This document shows, piece by piece, positions 35,438-44,460 of a stretch of DNA of 64,000 nucleotides. Each line of letters starts with the position of its first letter. Positions within the stretch are counted from its first letter, which is position 1. Both the position numbers and the translations under genes were made by a program. The notes beneath the pieces were generated by a model. The model was not told where the DNA came from, ran no database searches, and saw only the letters and a program-made list of their open reading frames with translations. The stretch is from positions 248,001 to 312,000 of the forward strand of contig NZ_JABBPD010000004.1 in the NCBI RefSeq assembly GCF_012927445.1. The letters are read 5' to 3'. Source of the DNA: Rhodoferax sp. Lineage in GTDB: Bacteria > Pseudomonadota > Gammaproteobacteria > Burkholderiales > Burkholderiaceae_C.

Positions 35438-36733
35438 CTAATGCCGGCGCGCGTCCTGTGCCCCGGACCAGGCATTTTGGGACTGGGCGCTGGCGAGGTA
35501 GGCTTCCATCAGCTTGGTCGGGTCGTTTTTGAGTGTTTCTTTCCACTCGCCCAACTTCACCTGGCCTTCCACCAAGCCGCGCATGACGCCGACGTGTTCG
35601 GTCCAGCCCACGCTGTTGCAACCTACCAGCACGTCGTCCTTGAACTGCAGACTGAGGTGGCGGCCCGCCGCCTTGTCGGTCAGTTCCACATGCTCGCCGC
35701 CGGGGCGGCCCTGCCAGTCGCCAAAGCTGGCGGAAATCAGTCCCAGCGTGTCCAGCACGTTGATTTGCGTCACACCCTTGAGGTCGGCGGCCGGCGCCTT
35801 GCCACGAGCAAAGGCCACCATGTTCAGGGCCGCTACCCGGGCCTGCTCGGCCGCATTCGGCTGGATGGCGCTGACAATGGTTTTGCCGCTGACTTTGTCA
35901 AACGCCTCGCAGCAATCGCCTGCAGCGTAAATGCCACGCACATTGGTTTGCAGGTGCTCGTCGGTCAATACACCGAGCAGACAGGTGATGCCGGAATTTT
36001 CCAGAAAACCGATGGCGGGCCGGACACCCGCCGCGCTGATGACCAGATCGGCCAGCATCGTTTTGCCGTTGCTCAGGCGCACCGTGAGCGGCGTGCCGGG
36101 CTCAATCGCCTCCACCCGGGTGCCGGTAAATACTTCGACGCCTTTGGCTTCGCACCAGTCGCGAATCATGCCGCCAGCGGTCGGACCCATCATGCGCGGC
36201 ACCATGCGGTCGCCCATCTCGACCACGCTCAACTGCACGCCCCGCGCCGTCAGCGCTTCCATGATGATGCAGCCAATGAAGCCGGCGCCCAGTTGCAGCA
36301 CGCGAGCCCCTTGGGTGGCCAACGCCATGATGGCCCGGGCGTCGTCCAGCGTCCAGCAGGTGTGAACGCCGGCCGAATCAATGCCTGGAATCGGCGGGTG
36401 CACCGGATGCGAGCCGGTGGCGATCAACAGCGTGTCAAAGGTGATCGATTCATTATTCTCGATCGCTATTTTTTTAGTAGCTACATCCACATGACTGACG
36501 CTGGCTTGAAGCAGATTAACCTTCAAATCTGAGAAATGGGTCGGACTCTTGCGCAGGTAAGTGCCGCGTTCGTCCACGTTGCCCATCAGCAGGTAGGGAA
36601 TGGCCATGCGGGAGTAAGGCGGCTCGCGCTCTGCCCCCACGATGGTGATGCTGTCACCGGGTGCGTGTTTGCGAATGGTTTCCGCGGCAATGACGCCGGC
36701 AGGGCCGGCACCGAGGATGACGTGATGGGTCAT
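35438..36733 (-). CDS. FAD/NAD(P)-dependent oxidoreductase subunit of the AOR complex (AorC-like)
   Basis: I start at the ATG at 36733 (MTHHVILGAGPAGVIAAETI). The 431-residue flavoprotein has an N-terminal FAD site, EREPPYSRMAIPYLLMG, an NAD-binding Rossmann segment (VLQLGAGFIGCIIMEAL) and the second FAD motif GIYAAGDCCEAF. This is the NADH oxidase/rubredoxin-reductase group. Beside an AOR and a ferredoxin-like gene, it most likely passes electrons between aldehyde oxidation and NAD(P). A dispersed repeat lies in frame near residues 76-90 (VDVATKKIAIEN). Confidence 0.88.
   Translation of the reverse strand: MTHHVILGAGPAGVIAAETIRKHAPGDSITIVGAEREPPYSRMAIPYLLMGNVDERGTYLRKSPTHFSDLKVNLLQASVSHVDVATKKIAIENNESITFDTLLIATGSHPVHPPIPGIDSAGVHTCWTLDDARAIMALATQGARVLQLGAGFIGCIIMEALTARGVQLSVVEMGDRMVPRMMGPTAGGMIRDWCEAKGVEVFTGTRVEAIEPGTPLTVRLSNGKTMLADLVISAAGVRPAIGFLENSGITCLLGVLTDEHLQTNVRGIYAAGDCCEAFDKVSGKTIVSAIQPNAAEQARVAALNMVAFARGKAPAADLKGVTQINVLDTLGLISASFGDWQGRPGGEHVELTDKAAGRHLSLQFKDDVLVGCNSVGWTEHVGVMRGLVEGQVKLGEWKETLKNDPTKLMEAYLASAQSQNAWSGAQDARRH
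36464..36508 (+). repeat. Dispersed repeat, copy 6 (partial), within the AOR flavoprotein gene
   Basis: CGCTATTTTTTTAGTAGCTA then CATCCACATGACTGACGCTG and GCTTG aligns with the left and middle parts of the repeat. It lies antisense to the gene and codes a stretch of the loop between the FAD-domain strands. Confidence 0.55.
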
Positions 36734-36805
36734 GTTGTTTTCTCCAAATAGAAAAGCGGCCACCAGGGACCGCTATTTCATTAAGTAAATGCTAGTTGAC
36801 CTGAC

Positions 36806-38653
36806 TTACAGACCCAAACGCGCCTTGGTGTCCGCTGTCGGACGGCCTTCGGTGTCCCAGCCGCGCACCGCGTAGTACTTGGGCATCATCTCGGCCAGCA
36901 TGTTGACCTTGCCTTTGGAGGGCCCGGTCTTGCAGGCTTCGGTGAGCAGGCGCTTGGGCAGGCTGTCGTCCTTGGCGGTGAAGCCGGCGCGGTTGTTGAA
37001 CTCGCGCTCCATGTTCCAGATCCGTTCACCGATTTTTTCCAGCTCTTCAGTGGTGTACTGGTCGCCACAGGCCGCGGCCAGTTGGGGCGCCAGATCCGCC
37101 AGGCCCCAGGCAAAGGTGGTGAAGACGCACAGGCCGGACGAGTCAAACGCCGCCGTCGCATCCTGGAACGCCTTGACCAACTCGGGCTTGCCTTCGTGCT
37201 CCAGCGGATCGGTCTTGACCGGAATACCGAGCACTTCAGAGGCAATGGTGTAGCCGCGCAAATGGCAGCCACCGCGGTTCGACGTGGCATAGGCCAGACC
37301 AATGCCCTGAATGGCGCGACCATCGTAGGCCGGAAACTCCTGGCCCTTGCTGGTCATGCTCAGGTCAGGCTGGCCGTACTTGGCGGTAAGGCGCTTGGAG
37401 CCCTGGCCGATTTCTTTGCCGAAGCCGCGTCCGTACACGGTTTCTTCGGTCAAGAAGGCCAGCGCCTCGGCCGAACCAAACGGCGCCTCGATGCCAATCT
37501 GCGCCTTGGTCAAGACACCCATCTCGTACATTTCCATCACTGCACCCACGGTGGCGCCAAAGCTGATCGGGTCAATGCCTTCTTCGTTGCACAGCATGGT
37601 GGCGTATTGCAAGGCTTCGGGGTCTTTCACGCCGTTGGCGGCACCCAGCGCCCAGGCTGCTTCGTATTCCAGTCCGCCCGAGGCACCCCAGTATTGCGGC
37701 TTGTTGGCCACGGTGAAATGGCTCTCATCCATCTTGCTGATGCGGCCACAGGCAATGGTGCAGCCAAAGCAGGCCTGGTTCGTCACCAACTGCTTTTTGC
37801 CATCGGTCTTGCGCGGTGTCGCCATCGCTTCGGCCGAGATGTCTTTGGCGCTCTCGAAGGCGTTGTCGCGGTGGTTGCGGGTCGGCAGCGCGCCCATCTC
37901 GTTGATGACGTTCATCAGCACCTGCGTGCCATAGGCGGGCAGGCCCTGTCCGGTGACGGCGTTGTCGGCCAGGATTTTTTTCTTCTCGGCAATCACCTTC
38001 ATGAAAGCTTTGGGATTGTGGATGTTGCCCACGCCCTTGGTGCCGCGCACCGCAATCGCTTTCAGGTTTTTGCTGCCCATCACCGTACCGACACCGGAGC
38101 GGCCGGCGGCGCGGTGCAGATCGTTCACCACGCTGGCATACAGCACGCCGTTTTCACCCGCCTTGCCGATGCTGGAGACACGCGTCAGCGGGTCTTGCAG
38201 GCTCTTTTTGAGCATCTCTTCGGTTTGCCACACGCTCTTGCCCCACAGGTGAGCGGCGTCGCGCAATTCCACTAGATCGTCGTTGATGTAGAGGTACACC
38301 GGCTTGGCACTTTTGCCTTCAAAAATCACCATATCCCAGCCCGCCATCTTGAACTCGGCGCCCCAGTAGCCGCCCGAGTTGGAGCAGGCGATGGTGCCGG
38401 TCAGCGGACTTTTGGTAATGACCGTGTAGCGGCCACCGGTAGAAGCCATGGTGCCGGTCAGCGGGCCAGTGGCCCAGATGATTTTGTTGCTTGGCGACAG
38501 CGGATCGACGGTGGCATCAAGCTCTTCCACCAAGTATTTGGAACCGAGGCCACGCGAGCCCAGGTAAGCATGCGCCCAATCCATATTGAGCGGTTCGGAC
38601 TTGACGGTGCCGGCGGTCAAATCAACGCGGAGAATTTTTCCTGCCCATGACAT
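36806..38653 (-). CDS. Tungsten-dependent aldehyde:acceptor oxidoreductase, catalytic subunit (AorB-like)
   Basis: The ATG at 38653 (MSWAGKILRVDLTAGTVKSE) gives 615 residues, the usual AOR length. The N-terminal domain carries the pterin-binding GGRYTVITKSPLTGTIACSN. The [4Fe-4S] Cys lie in ACFGCTIACGRI, with the fourth in DSSGLCVFTTFA (the D-x-x-G-L-C motif). The family oxidises aldehydes to acids using a W-bispyranopterin; some members also reduce acids. It lies 11 bp after the ferredoxin-like gene. Gene order A-B-C-D-E matches the Aromatoleum-type AOR, which is known to couple to NAD. Confidence 0.93.
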   Translation of the reverse strand: MSWAGKILRVDLTAGTVKSEPLNMDWAHAYLGSRGLGSKYLVEELDATVDPLSPSNKIIWATGPLTGTMASTGGRYTVITKSPLTGTIACSNSGGYWGAEFKMAGWDMVIFEGKSAKPVYLYINDDLVELRDAAHLWGKSVWQTEEMLKKSLQDPLTRVSSIGKAGENGVLYASVVNDLHRAAGRSGVGTVMGSKNLKAIAVRGTKGVGNIHNPKAFMKVIAEKKKILADNAVTGQGLPAYGTQVLMNVINEMGALPTRNHRDNAFESAKDISAEAMATPRKTDGKKQLVTNQACFGCTIACGRISKMDESHFTVANKPQYWGASGGLEYEAAWALGAANGVKDPEALQYATMLCNEEGIDPISFGATVGAVMEMYEMGVLTKAQIGIEAPFGSAEALAFLTEETVYGRGFGKEIGQGSKRLTAKYGQPDLSMTSKGQEFPAYDGRAIQGIGLAYATSNRGGCHLRGYTIASEVLGIPVKTDPLEHEGKPELVKAFQDATAAFDSSGLCVFTTFAWGLADLAPQLAAACGDQYTTEELEKIGERIWNMEREFNNRAGFTAKDDSLPKRLLTEACKTGPSKGKVNMLAEMMPKYYAVRGWDTEGRPTADTKARLGL

Positions 38654-38664
38654 GGTGATGCTCC

Positions 38665-39141
38665 TTAAACAGCGGCGGGTTGGTTGCCAAGCTTGTCGGC
38701 CCATTGCGCCATCCGGCCCAGACCGGTCCAGTTGGCGTCAATGAAGGTGATGGCGCCGGTGGGGCAGGCATCGGCGCAGGCCGGCTCGCCGCCGCACAAG
38801 TCGCACTTTTGCACCTTGCCAGTGTCCGCCACGTAATTGATGGTGCCAAACGGGCAGGCAATGGTGCAGACCTTGCAGCCGACGCAAGTGGATTCGTTCA
38901 CCACCTTGGCGCCGGTGAGCTTGTCCACCGTGATGGCCTCAACCGGGCAGGCATGCAGGCACCAGGCTTCGTCACACTGGGTGCAGGTGTAAGGTACTTT
39001 CTTGCCGGTATGGTGAAAGTCAAACACCTTGATCCGCGATTTGGCCGTGGCGAACGTGCCGTAGTTCTCGAACGAACAGGCCATTTCGCACTGCAAACAA
39101 CCGGTGCACTTGTCTGCGTTGATGTGCAACACCTTCTGCAT
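38665..39141 (-). CDS. Polyferredoxin-like electron-transfer subunit of the AOR complex (AorA-like)
   Basis: The 158-residue protein has four Cys clusters of the HycB/DmsB type: CTGCLQCEMAC, CTQCDEAWCLHACPVEA, CVGCKVCTIACPFG and CDLCGGEPACADACPTG, enough for four [4Fe-4S] clusters. No signal peptide or Tat motif is present, so the complex should be cytosolic. It is the first gene of the aor operon. The upstream gap (39142-39320) holds CTATG-n10-CATAG but no clear ModE box. Confidence 0.93.
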   Translation of the reverse strand: MQKVLHINADKCTGCLQCEMACSFENYGTFATAKSRIKVFDFHHTGKKVPYTCTQCDEAWCLHACPVEAITVDKLTGAKVVNESTCVGCKVCTIACPFGTINYVADTGKVQKCDLCGGEPACADACPTGAITFIDANWTGLGRMAQWADKLGNQPAAV

Positions 39142-39320
39142 AGATATCTCCTGTGGGTAGTGGCACGCGAGATATGCAGTGCCTTGCCTATGAAATTAAA
39201 TACATAGTCATTGTTAGACGCCTGAAGCACTTGCGACCTAGGGATAACCCTCGCCAAGCATGATTAAGCGCATGAAAGACCCCTCACTTGAATAAAGCAA
39301 AGGCAACTCACACACCCCGC

Positions 39321-40079
39321 TTAAACCAGCGCCAACACCACGGCATTTTCGTCAACGCAGGCCGTCACCCTGCTGCCTGCCCGCAAGCGATTGGGATGAT
39401 CCGCAAACCCCACCAACTGAAACTCACCGGGCAAGGTCAGTACGATCTCATCACGCACCCGCCCCCGCGACACGCGGGCCACGCGACCCTGGAGGCAGTT
39501 AACGTGCGCACGCTGCACCACCTCACCCGCGCAGACGGTCACGGCCGTGGCCTTGCACAGCACCAACACGGCCAAGCCCGGCTGCAAGGTCAGTAACTCC
39601 GCGCTCTCGCGGGTAATGCAGGCCGTCAGGGTGTCTCCCCTCGACAAGCGCAAAGCGACCAGCACCATCGGGTCATCGGGCGCCAGTGGCTCGCAGTGGA
39701 GCACCTCGCTGCGCAGTTGATTGCGCATACTGGTTTTCAAACCCAAACCACTCGCCAACTGCACGCCGCCGGCAAACTGGGCCAGAACCTGTTGTCGCGC
39801 CACGGTTAGCGCATCGGCCAGCGCCAGCAGCTCCAGGCCCTGGGGCGTCACGCGGGCACCACCGCCACCACTCCCGCCCACGGTGCGCTCCACCAGCACC
39901 CAACCACTGAGATTAGAGAGCGTGTCAAGGGCTTGCCAGGCCGCCTTGTAGCTGATACCCGCCTCGCGCGCCGCCTGCGAAATAGAGCCCGACTGCCCCA
40001 CTCGCCGCAAAATTTCGAGACGTTTGTCACTGATGGCGTGACCCAGCGCTTCGGTCAACGCACGACTTTGAATATTCAT
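39321..40079 (-). CDS. modE: Molybdate/tungstate-responsive regulator ModE
   Basis: The 252-residue protein has an N-terminal winged helix (ISDKRLEILRRVGQSGSISQ, then AAREAGISYKAAWQALDTLS) and two C-terminal Mop/TOBE modules (TSMRNQLRSEV, then VNCLQGRVARVSRGRVRDEI) that bind oxyanion. With bound molybdate or tungstate, ModE represses uptake genes and can activate enzyme genes. It is divergent from modA with an operator-like palindrome between, and shares its strand with the aor operon just downstream. Confidence 0.94.
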   Translation of the reverse strand: MNIQSRALTEALGHAISDKRLEILRRVGQSGSISQAAREAGISYKAAWQALDTLSNLSGWVLVERTVGGSGGGGARVTPQGLELLALADALTVARQQVLAQFAGGVQLASGLGLKTSMRNQLRSEVLHCEPLAPDDPMVLVALRLSRGDTLTACITRESAELLTLQPGLAVLVLCKATAVTVCAGEVVQRAHVNCLQGRVARVSRGRVRDEIVLTLPGEFQLVGFADHPNRLRAGSRVTACVDENAVVLALV

Positions 40080-40155
40080 GCCGCCATTGTTTCACGCGGC
40101 CATCAGCGTCGCAGGACGATTTTTCCAACCGCCATGCCATCTGCTGTTTGCTACA

Positions 40156-40184
40156 CTTCGTTATTCTATTTTTGAATAGCGAAG
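40156..40184. promoter_or_regulatory. ModE-type operator between modE and modA
   Basis: CTTCGTTATTC and GAATAGCGAAG form an 11-bp inverted repeat with one mismatch and a 7-nt AT spacer. The half-sites TCGTTAT and ATAGCGA resemble the known ModE consensus (CGTTATAT / ATATAACG). Placed between the divergent genes, it should repress modABC and perhaps modE when oxyanion is plentiful. Confidence 0.8.
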
Positions 40185-40253
40185 CACCGGCAAACCCATG
40201 ACAGCCGCGTTCTTGCAGGTCCAGCCAGCCCCGATCCCACTGAGGAATAAACC

Positions 40254-41009
40254 ATGTTGAAGCGCTTATCCCGCCTGTCCGTCTTGCTGCTGGGCGTTGC
40301 CGCCCACACCCTGGTGCTGGCCGATGAGGCCCAAGTGGCGGTGGCCGCCAACTTTGCCGAACCGATCAAGGCCATCGCCGCTGTTCTGGAAAAAACGACC
40401 GGACACAAACTCAAGATCACACTGGGCGCCACGGGCAAGCTGTATGCCCAAATCACCAACGGCGCCCCCTTTGATGTGCTGCTGGCCGCCAACACGGACA
40501 CCCCTGCGGCGCTGGAAAAAGACAAACTGGCCCAGCCCGGCAGCCGCTTCACCTACGCTACCGGCAAGCTGGTGCTGTGGTCAGCCGACGCCGCCAAGGT
40601 GGATGCCAAGGGTGAGGTTCTGAAAAACGGCAACTTCCGCAAACTGGCCTATGCAGCGCCCAAGATTGCGCCCTACGGTGCGGCGGCGCTTCAGGTCATG
40701 GAGGCACTGGGACTGCAAGCTGCGCTGGCCCCCAAACTGGTGCAGGGCGAGAGCATTGGGCAGACCTTCACCTTTGTCTTCACCGGCAATGCCGAACTCG
40801 GCTTTGTCGCCATGTCCCAAGTGCTTGAAGGTGGGCAACTCAAAAGCGGCTCGATGTGGGTGATACCGCAAAACCTGTATCGACCCATCCAGCAAGATGC
40901 GGTGCTGCTCAAGCACGGCGCCAGCAACCCAGCGGCACAAGCCCTGATGACGCTGCTCAAAAGCAGCAACATCAAAGACCTGATCCGCTCTTACGGCTAC
41001 GCGCTCTAA
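40254..41009 (+). CDS. modA: Molybdate ABC transporter, periplasmic binding protein
   Basis: The 251-residue precursor has a signal peptide (MLKRLSRLSVLLLGVAAHTL) and ModA motifs: VAVAANFAEPIKAIAAVLEK, LGATGKLYAQITNGAPFDVL, ANTDTPAALEKDKLA, and FVFTGNAELGFVAMSQV. It captures molybdate (and usually tungstate) in the periplasm for ModBC. It begins 70 bp after the ModE-type palindrome and heads modABC. Confidence 0.96.
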   Translation: MLKRLSRLSVLLLGVAAHTLVLADEAQVAVAANFAEPIKAIAAVLEKTTGHKLKITLGATGKLYAQITNGAPFDVLLAANTDTPAALEKDKLAQPGSRFTYATGKLVLWSADAAKVDAKGEVLKNGNFRKLAYAAPKIAPYGAAALQVMEALGLQAALAPKLVQGESIGQTFTFVFTGNAELGFVAMSQVLEGGQLKSGSMWVIPQNLYRPIQQDAVLLKHGASNPAAQALMTLLKSSNIKDLIRSYGYAL

Positions 41010-41031
41010 AACACATTGACCACGCATCCGC

Positions 41032-41715
41032 ATGTTGACAGACTCTGACCTGCAAGCCATCGGTCTCACGTTGCGCGTGGCAGCGCTCACCACGCTCCTG
41101 CTGTTGCTGCTCGGCACACCGCTGGCCTGGTGGCTGGCGCGAACCCAATCCTGGCTGAAGAAACCGCTGGGCGCGCTGGTCGCCATGCCCCTGGTGTTGC
41201 CGCCCTCGGTACTGGGCTTCTATCTGCTGGTGTTGATGGGGCCGCACGGGCCGGTGGGTCAGTGGACCCAATCGTTGGGGCTGGGCCTGCTGCCGTTCAC
41301 CTTTTGGGGCCTGGTGCTGGCATCCGCGTTTTACTCTCTACCCTTCATGGTGCAGCCTATCCAGAACGCCATGGAGGCCATGGGCACCCGCCCGCTGGAA
41401 GTGGCCGCCAGCCTGCGGGCTTCAAAACTGGATACGTTTTTTAGCGTCGTGGTGCCGCTGTGCAAACCGGGGCTGATCTCCGGCGCCATCATGTGTTTTG
41501 CGCACACTGTGGGTGAATTTGGCGTGGTGTTGATGGTCGGCGGCAATATTCCCGGTGTGACGCGGGTGGTATCCGTGCAAATCTACGACCATGTCGAAGC
41601 CATGGAATACACCGATGCCCACCGCCTGGCCGCCGTGATGCTGGGCTTTTCTTTTGTGGTGTTGCTGGCCTTGCACACCTACAACGGCGGACGCCGCAAA
41701 AATACCCCGGTATGA
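41032..41715 (+). CDS. modB: Molybdate ABC transporter, permease
   Basis: The 227-residue protein has five to six membrane segments and the permease EAA-like loop ([20 protein letters not shown] form: [20 protein letters not shown]). [20 protein letters not shown] is a ModB signature. It forms the homodimeric channel of the importer. Its stop overlaps the modC ATG by 4 nt. Confidence 0.96.
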   Translation: MLTDSDLQAIGLTLRVAALTTLLLLLLGTPLAWWLARTQSWLKKPLGALVAMPLVLPPSVLGFYLLVLMGPHGPVGQWTQSLGLGLLPFTFWGLVLASAFYSLPFMVQPIQNAMEAMGTRPLEVAASLRASKLDTFFSVVVPLCKPGLISGAIMCFAHTVGEFGVVLMVGGNIPGVTRVVSVQIYDHVEAMEYTDAHRLAAVMLGFSFVVLLALHTYNGGRRKNTPV

Positions 41716-42821
41716 ACACAACGATCACCCCATCTGTTGCCGAAGCAACCGGACTCCAGCTCCAGGTCGTTTTGGAACGCAAGGGATTCACGCTGGACGT
41801 AGACCTGCTCCTTCCCGGGCGCGGCATCACGGCATTATTTGGCGCTTCCGGATCCGGCAAAACCACCTGCCTGCGGGTGTTGGCCGGACTGGAGCCGAAA
41901 GCCATGGGCCGGGTGCGCGTGCAGCGTGAAGTGTGGCAGGACAGCACCCAAGGTGTGTTTCGCCCCGTGCACCAACGTGCATTGGGTTATGTGTTTCAAG
42001 AGGCTAGCCTGTTTGAACACTTGAGGGTGGAAGACAACCTGAAGTTTGGCTTTCAACGCACACCTCTTCATGAGCGCAAAAATAGCTGGGACCACACCCT
42101 GCCCTTGCTCGGCATCAGCCATTTGCTCCGGCGATGGCCGCACGAGCTGTCGGGCGGCGAGCGCCAGCGCGTGGCCATTGCCCGGGCCCTGGCCACCAGT
42201 CCAAAAATGCTGCTCATGGACGAACCGCTGGCCGCGCTGGACGCCCGGCGCAAGGCAGAAATACTGCCCTATCTGGAACGACTGCACGCGGAACTGGACT
42301 TGCCCATTCTCTACGTCAGTCACGCCATCGACGAGGTGGCCCGGCTGGCCGACCACTTGGTGTTGCTCGAAGCAGGACGCGTGGTGGCGAGCGGCCCCAC
42401 CGGCCAAATGCTGACACGTCTGGATCTGCCACTGGCGCATGGCGACACGGCCGGTGCGGTCATCACCGCCAGCGTGTGCCGCCACGATGCCGATGACCAC
42501 CTGACCCTGGCCAGTTTTGCGGGCGGCGACCTGATCGTGCCCCAGCAACTGGCCGACATCGGTCAGCCGCTGCGCATTCGGGTCCAGGCGCGCGATGTGA
42601 GCCTGACATTGCACCAGCAAACCGGCACCAGCATCCTCAATATCCTCAGCGCCACCGTCACCGCGTTGTCACCCGACAGCCCCGGGCAAGTGATGGTGGC
42701 ACTGGATGCTGGCGGCTGCCCGTTACTGGCCCGCGTTACCAGCCGATCCGCCCATGCGCTGGGGCTGGCGCCCGGGCTGGCGTTGTACGCGCAGATTAAG
42801 GGCGTGGCGATTTTGGGGTAA
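41712..42821 (+). CDS. modC: Molybdate ABC transporter, ATP-binding protein
   Basis: The 369-residue ATPase has Walker [20 protein letters not shown]-loop [12 protein letters not shown], signature [16 protein letters not shown], Walker [12 protein letters not shown], and switch His ([14 protein letters not shown]). A C-terminal Mop/TOBE domain ([20 protein letters not shown]) can bind oxyanion and give trans-inhibition. ATGA overlap with modB marks one operon. Confidence 0.96.
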   Translation: MNTTITPSVAEATGLQLQVVLERKGFTLDVDLLLPGRGITALFGASGSGKTTCLRVLAGLEPKAMGRVRVQREVWQDSTQGVFRPVHQRALGYVFQEASLFEHLRVEDNLKFGFQRTPLHERKNSWDHTLPLLGISHLLRRWPHELSGGERQRVAIARALATSPKMLLMDEPLAALDARRKAEILPYLERLHAELDLPILYVSHAIDEVARLADHLVLLEAGRVVASGPTGQMLTRLDLPLAHGDTAGAVITASVCRHDADDHLTLASFAGGDLIVPQQLADIGQPLRIRVQARDVSLTLHQQTGTSILNILSATVTALSPDSPGQVMVALDAGGCPLLARVTSRSAHALGLAPGLALYAQIKGVAILG

Positions 42822-43113
42822 TCCCCTAGTGACCCGGCAAGCGCGATGGTGAAAATAGTGCGCCACGGCAGTGAGCGCAAACGGGGTCCAGGCCATTGAA
42901 CTAACGGCCTGCGTCAACAAGCCTCGGTTGCGATTCGCCAGAGGTCCGACGCAGCAAACGCAAGCTCACATCACCGTGCAGACAGGAGGACTCATCTTTT
43001 GATATTTCACAAGAATGGGAGCGCGATCTTTGTATATTGTTTGCAAGACCTCGTCAATGTTGATCGCCCTCTCCGCGATGACTTTGACGTGTCGAGTCGT
43101 ACTGGAGGCCCTT

Positions 43114-43608
43114 ATGAATCACAAAGCTCAACGTTTTTTTGTCGTTGCACTGGTGGCGATTTTTCCCCTGCTGGCGCAAGCGCAGTGGACATCGAATGGG
43201 CGTGACGCAATGTTCACCATGCATCTGCCCCAAGCGAAAAAACCAGAAACGAATGCGATCTTCCTGATCTCGTACGACAAGCAATGGTCCTGCCGTCCGG
43301 CGGTCTCAATCAAGCTGGTGAGTGGCCGAAACTTTGGTCCGCCAGAACGAGAAACAACGACGAAAAGGCGAGACGATCAGTTGTCCATCGTGGTCGACGG
43401 CAGAGTCTTTTCCGCCGAAACGAAGTTGATCAAGTATGTGAATGGTTTGGAGTTGGCCATGTTGGCGCCCTCTGGACTGGTTCAAGCGCTCAGCAAACAG
43501 CCCACGGCAGTGATCGCGCGGCTCGGCGCTGGCATGGGGGGCTTTGACTTCTCTTGGGGCAAAGGCTTCTCGGCCGCGAATGCCGCTGCTTCCGCCAATT
43601 GCAGTTAA
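43114..43608 (+). CDS. Exported protein of unknown function
   Basis: The ATG at 43114 is chosen because GGAGG lies upstream and a signal peptide follows at once (MNHKAQRFFVVALVAIFPLL, cleavage after AQA). The mature part (about 140 residues) starts QWTSNGRDAMFTMHLP and has two Cys, one in KQWSCRPAVSIKL and one next to the C-terminus, which could form a disulphide. I know no family. It lies between modC and tupA and may or may not belong to metal uptake. The 290-bp gap before it holds nothing I recognise. Confidence 0.65.
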   Translation: MNHKAQRFFVVALVAIFPLLAQAQWTSNGRDAMFTMHLPQAKKPETNAIFLISYDKQWSCRPAVSIKLVSGRNFGPPERETTTKRRDDQLSIVVDGRVFSAETKLIKYVNGLELAMLAPSGLVQALSKQPTAVIARLGAGMGGFDFSWGKGFSAANAAASANCS

Positions 43609-43632
43609 ACGCTGGCTGCCAGCCTCTGCCGT

Positions 43633-44460
43633 TTATTTGTTGGCGTTAGGAAAGAACAGCTGCTGCCCCCCAATTTTGTAGCTGGCAATCACCGCCTGTC
43701 CCGGGACGGACACCACCCAATCGACAAACTTCTGGCCGTCTGCGGCTTTGACATGCGGGTGCTTGGCCGGGTTGACCAGCATCACGCCGTACTGGTTGAA
43801 CAAGCGGGTGTCGCCCTCGACCAGCACCGTCAAATCGCCCCGATTTTTGAAACTTAGCCAGGTGCCACGATCGGCCAGCACATAGGCGCCGCTGCTGGAG
43901 GCCATATTGAGCGCCGGGCCCATGCCGCAACCGCAGGCCTGGTAGCCACGGCCTTTGTTATCTGACAAGCCGGCCAGCGTCCAGAAGCGCAACTCGGCCG
44001 CGTGGGTGCCGCTCTTGTCGCCGCGCGAAATGAAACTGGCGTTCGCGGTCGACAACTTTTTCAGGGCTTCCACAATGTCCCGGCCCTTGGTTTTGGCCGG
44101 ATCGGCGGCGGGGCCGATCAGCACAAAGTCGTTGTACATCACGGGATAGCGCTTGAGGGCAAAACCGTCCGCCACGATTTTTTCTTCAGCCACCTGGTCA
44201 TGCACAAACAGCACGTCGGCATCACCCCGGCGCCCCATGTCCAATGCTTGACCGGTACCCAGCGCCACCACTTTCACGTCAATGCCGCTGGCTTTTTTGA
44301 ACTCGGGCAGCAGATAAGAAAACAGGCCCGACTGCTCGGTGGAGGTGGTGGACGCCACCACGATGGATTGCGCCTGCGCACCCGATGATGCTATTAAAAA
44401 AGTAGCTACTAGCGCATATTGAATAAGGGCTAGAGGCCTAAAACACATAAATTCTTTCAT
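43633..44460 (-). CDS. tupA: Tungstate ABC transporter, periplasmic binding protein
   Basis: The 275-residue precursor has TupA hallmarks: IVVASTTSTEQSGLFSYLLP (the TTTS-like oxyanion site), LGTGQALDMGRRGDADVLFV, and FISRGDKSGTHAAELRFW. It should bind tungstate with high selectivity. AAAGGAG precedes the ATG at 44460. The hydrophobic core of its signal peptide (CFRPLALIQYALVATFLIAS, residues 6-25) is encoded almost wholly by a dispersed repeat. It is the last gene of tupB-tupC-tupA. Confidence 0.94.
   Translation of the reverse strand: MKEFMCFRPLALIQYALVATFLIASSGAQAQSIVVASTTSTEQSGLFSYLLPEFKKASGIDVKVVALGTGQALDMGRRGDADVLFVHDQVAEEKIVADGFALKRYPVMYNDFVLIGPAADPAKTKGRDIVEALKKLSTANASFISRGDKSGTHAAELRFWTLAGLSDNKGRGYQACGCGMGPALNMASSSGAYVLADRGTWLSFKNRGDLTVLVEGDTRLFNQYGVMLVNPAKHPHVKAADGQKFVDWVVSVPGQAVIASYKIGGQQLFFPNANK
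44389..44444 (+). repeat. Dispersed repeat, copy 7, coding the tupA signal peptide
   Basis: TGCTATTAAAAAAGTAGCTA, then CTAGCGCATATTGAATAAGG and GCTAGAGGCCTAAAAC. It is antisense to tupA and covers codons 6-24. It matches copies 2, 3 and 5 over most of its length. Confidence 0.8.

Noticed and set aside
35159..36532. 457-codon plus-strand open frame across the AOR flavoprotein and MoaD-like genes
   Set aside because: It spans two well-supported minus-strand genes and shows no family motifs.
37082..38275. 397-codon frame antisense to the AOR catalytic gene
   Set aside because: Shadow of the AOR gene; composition follows the complement of conserved AOR codons.
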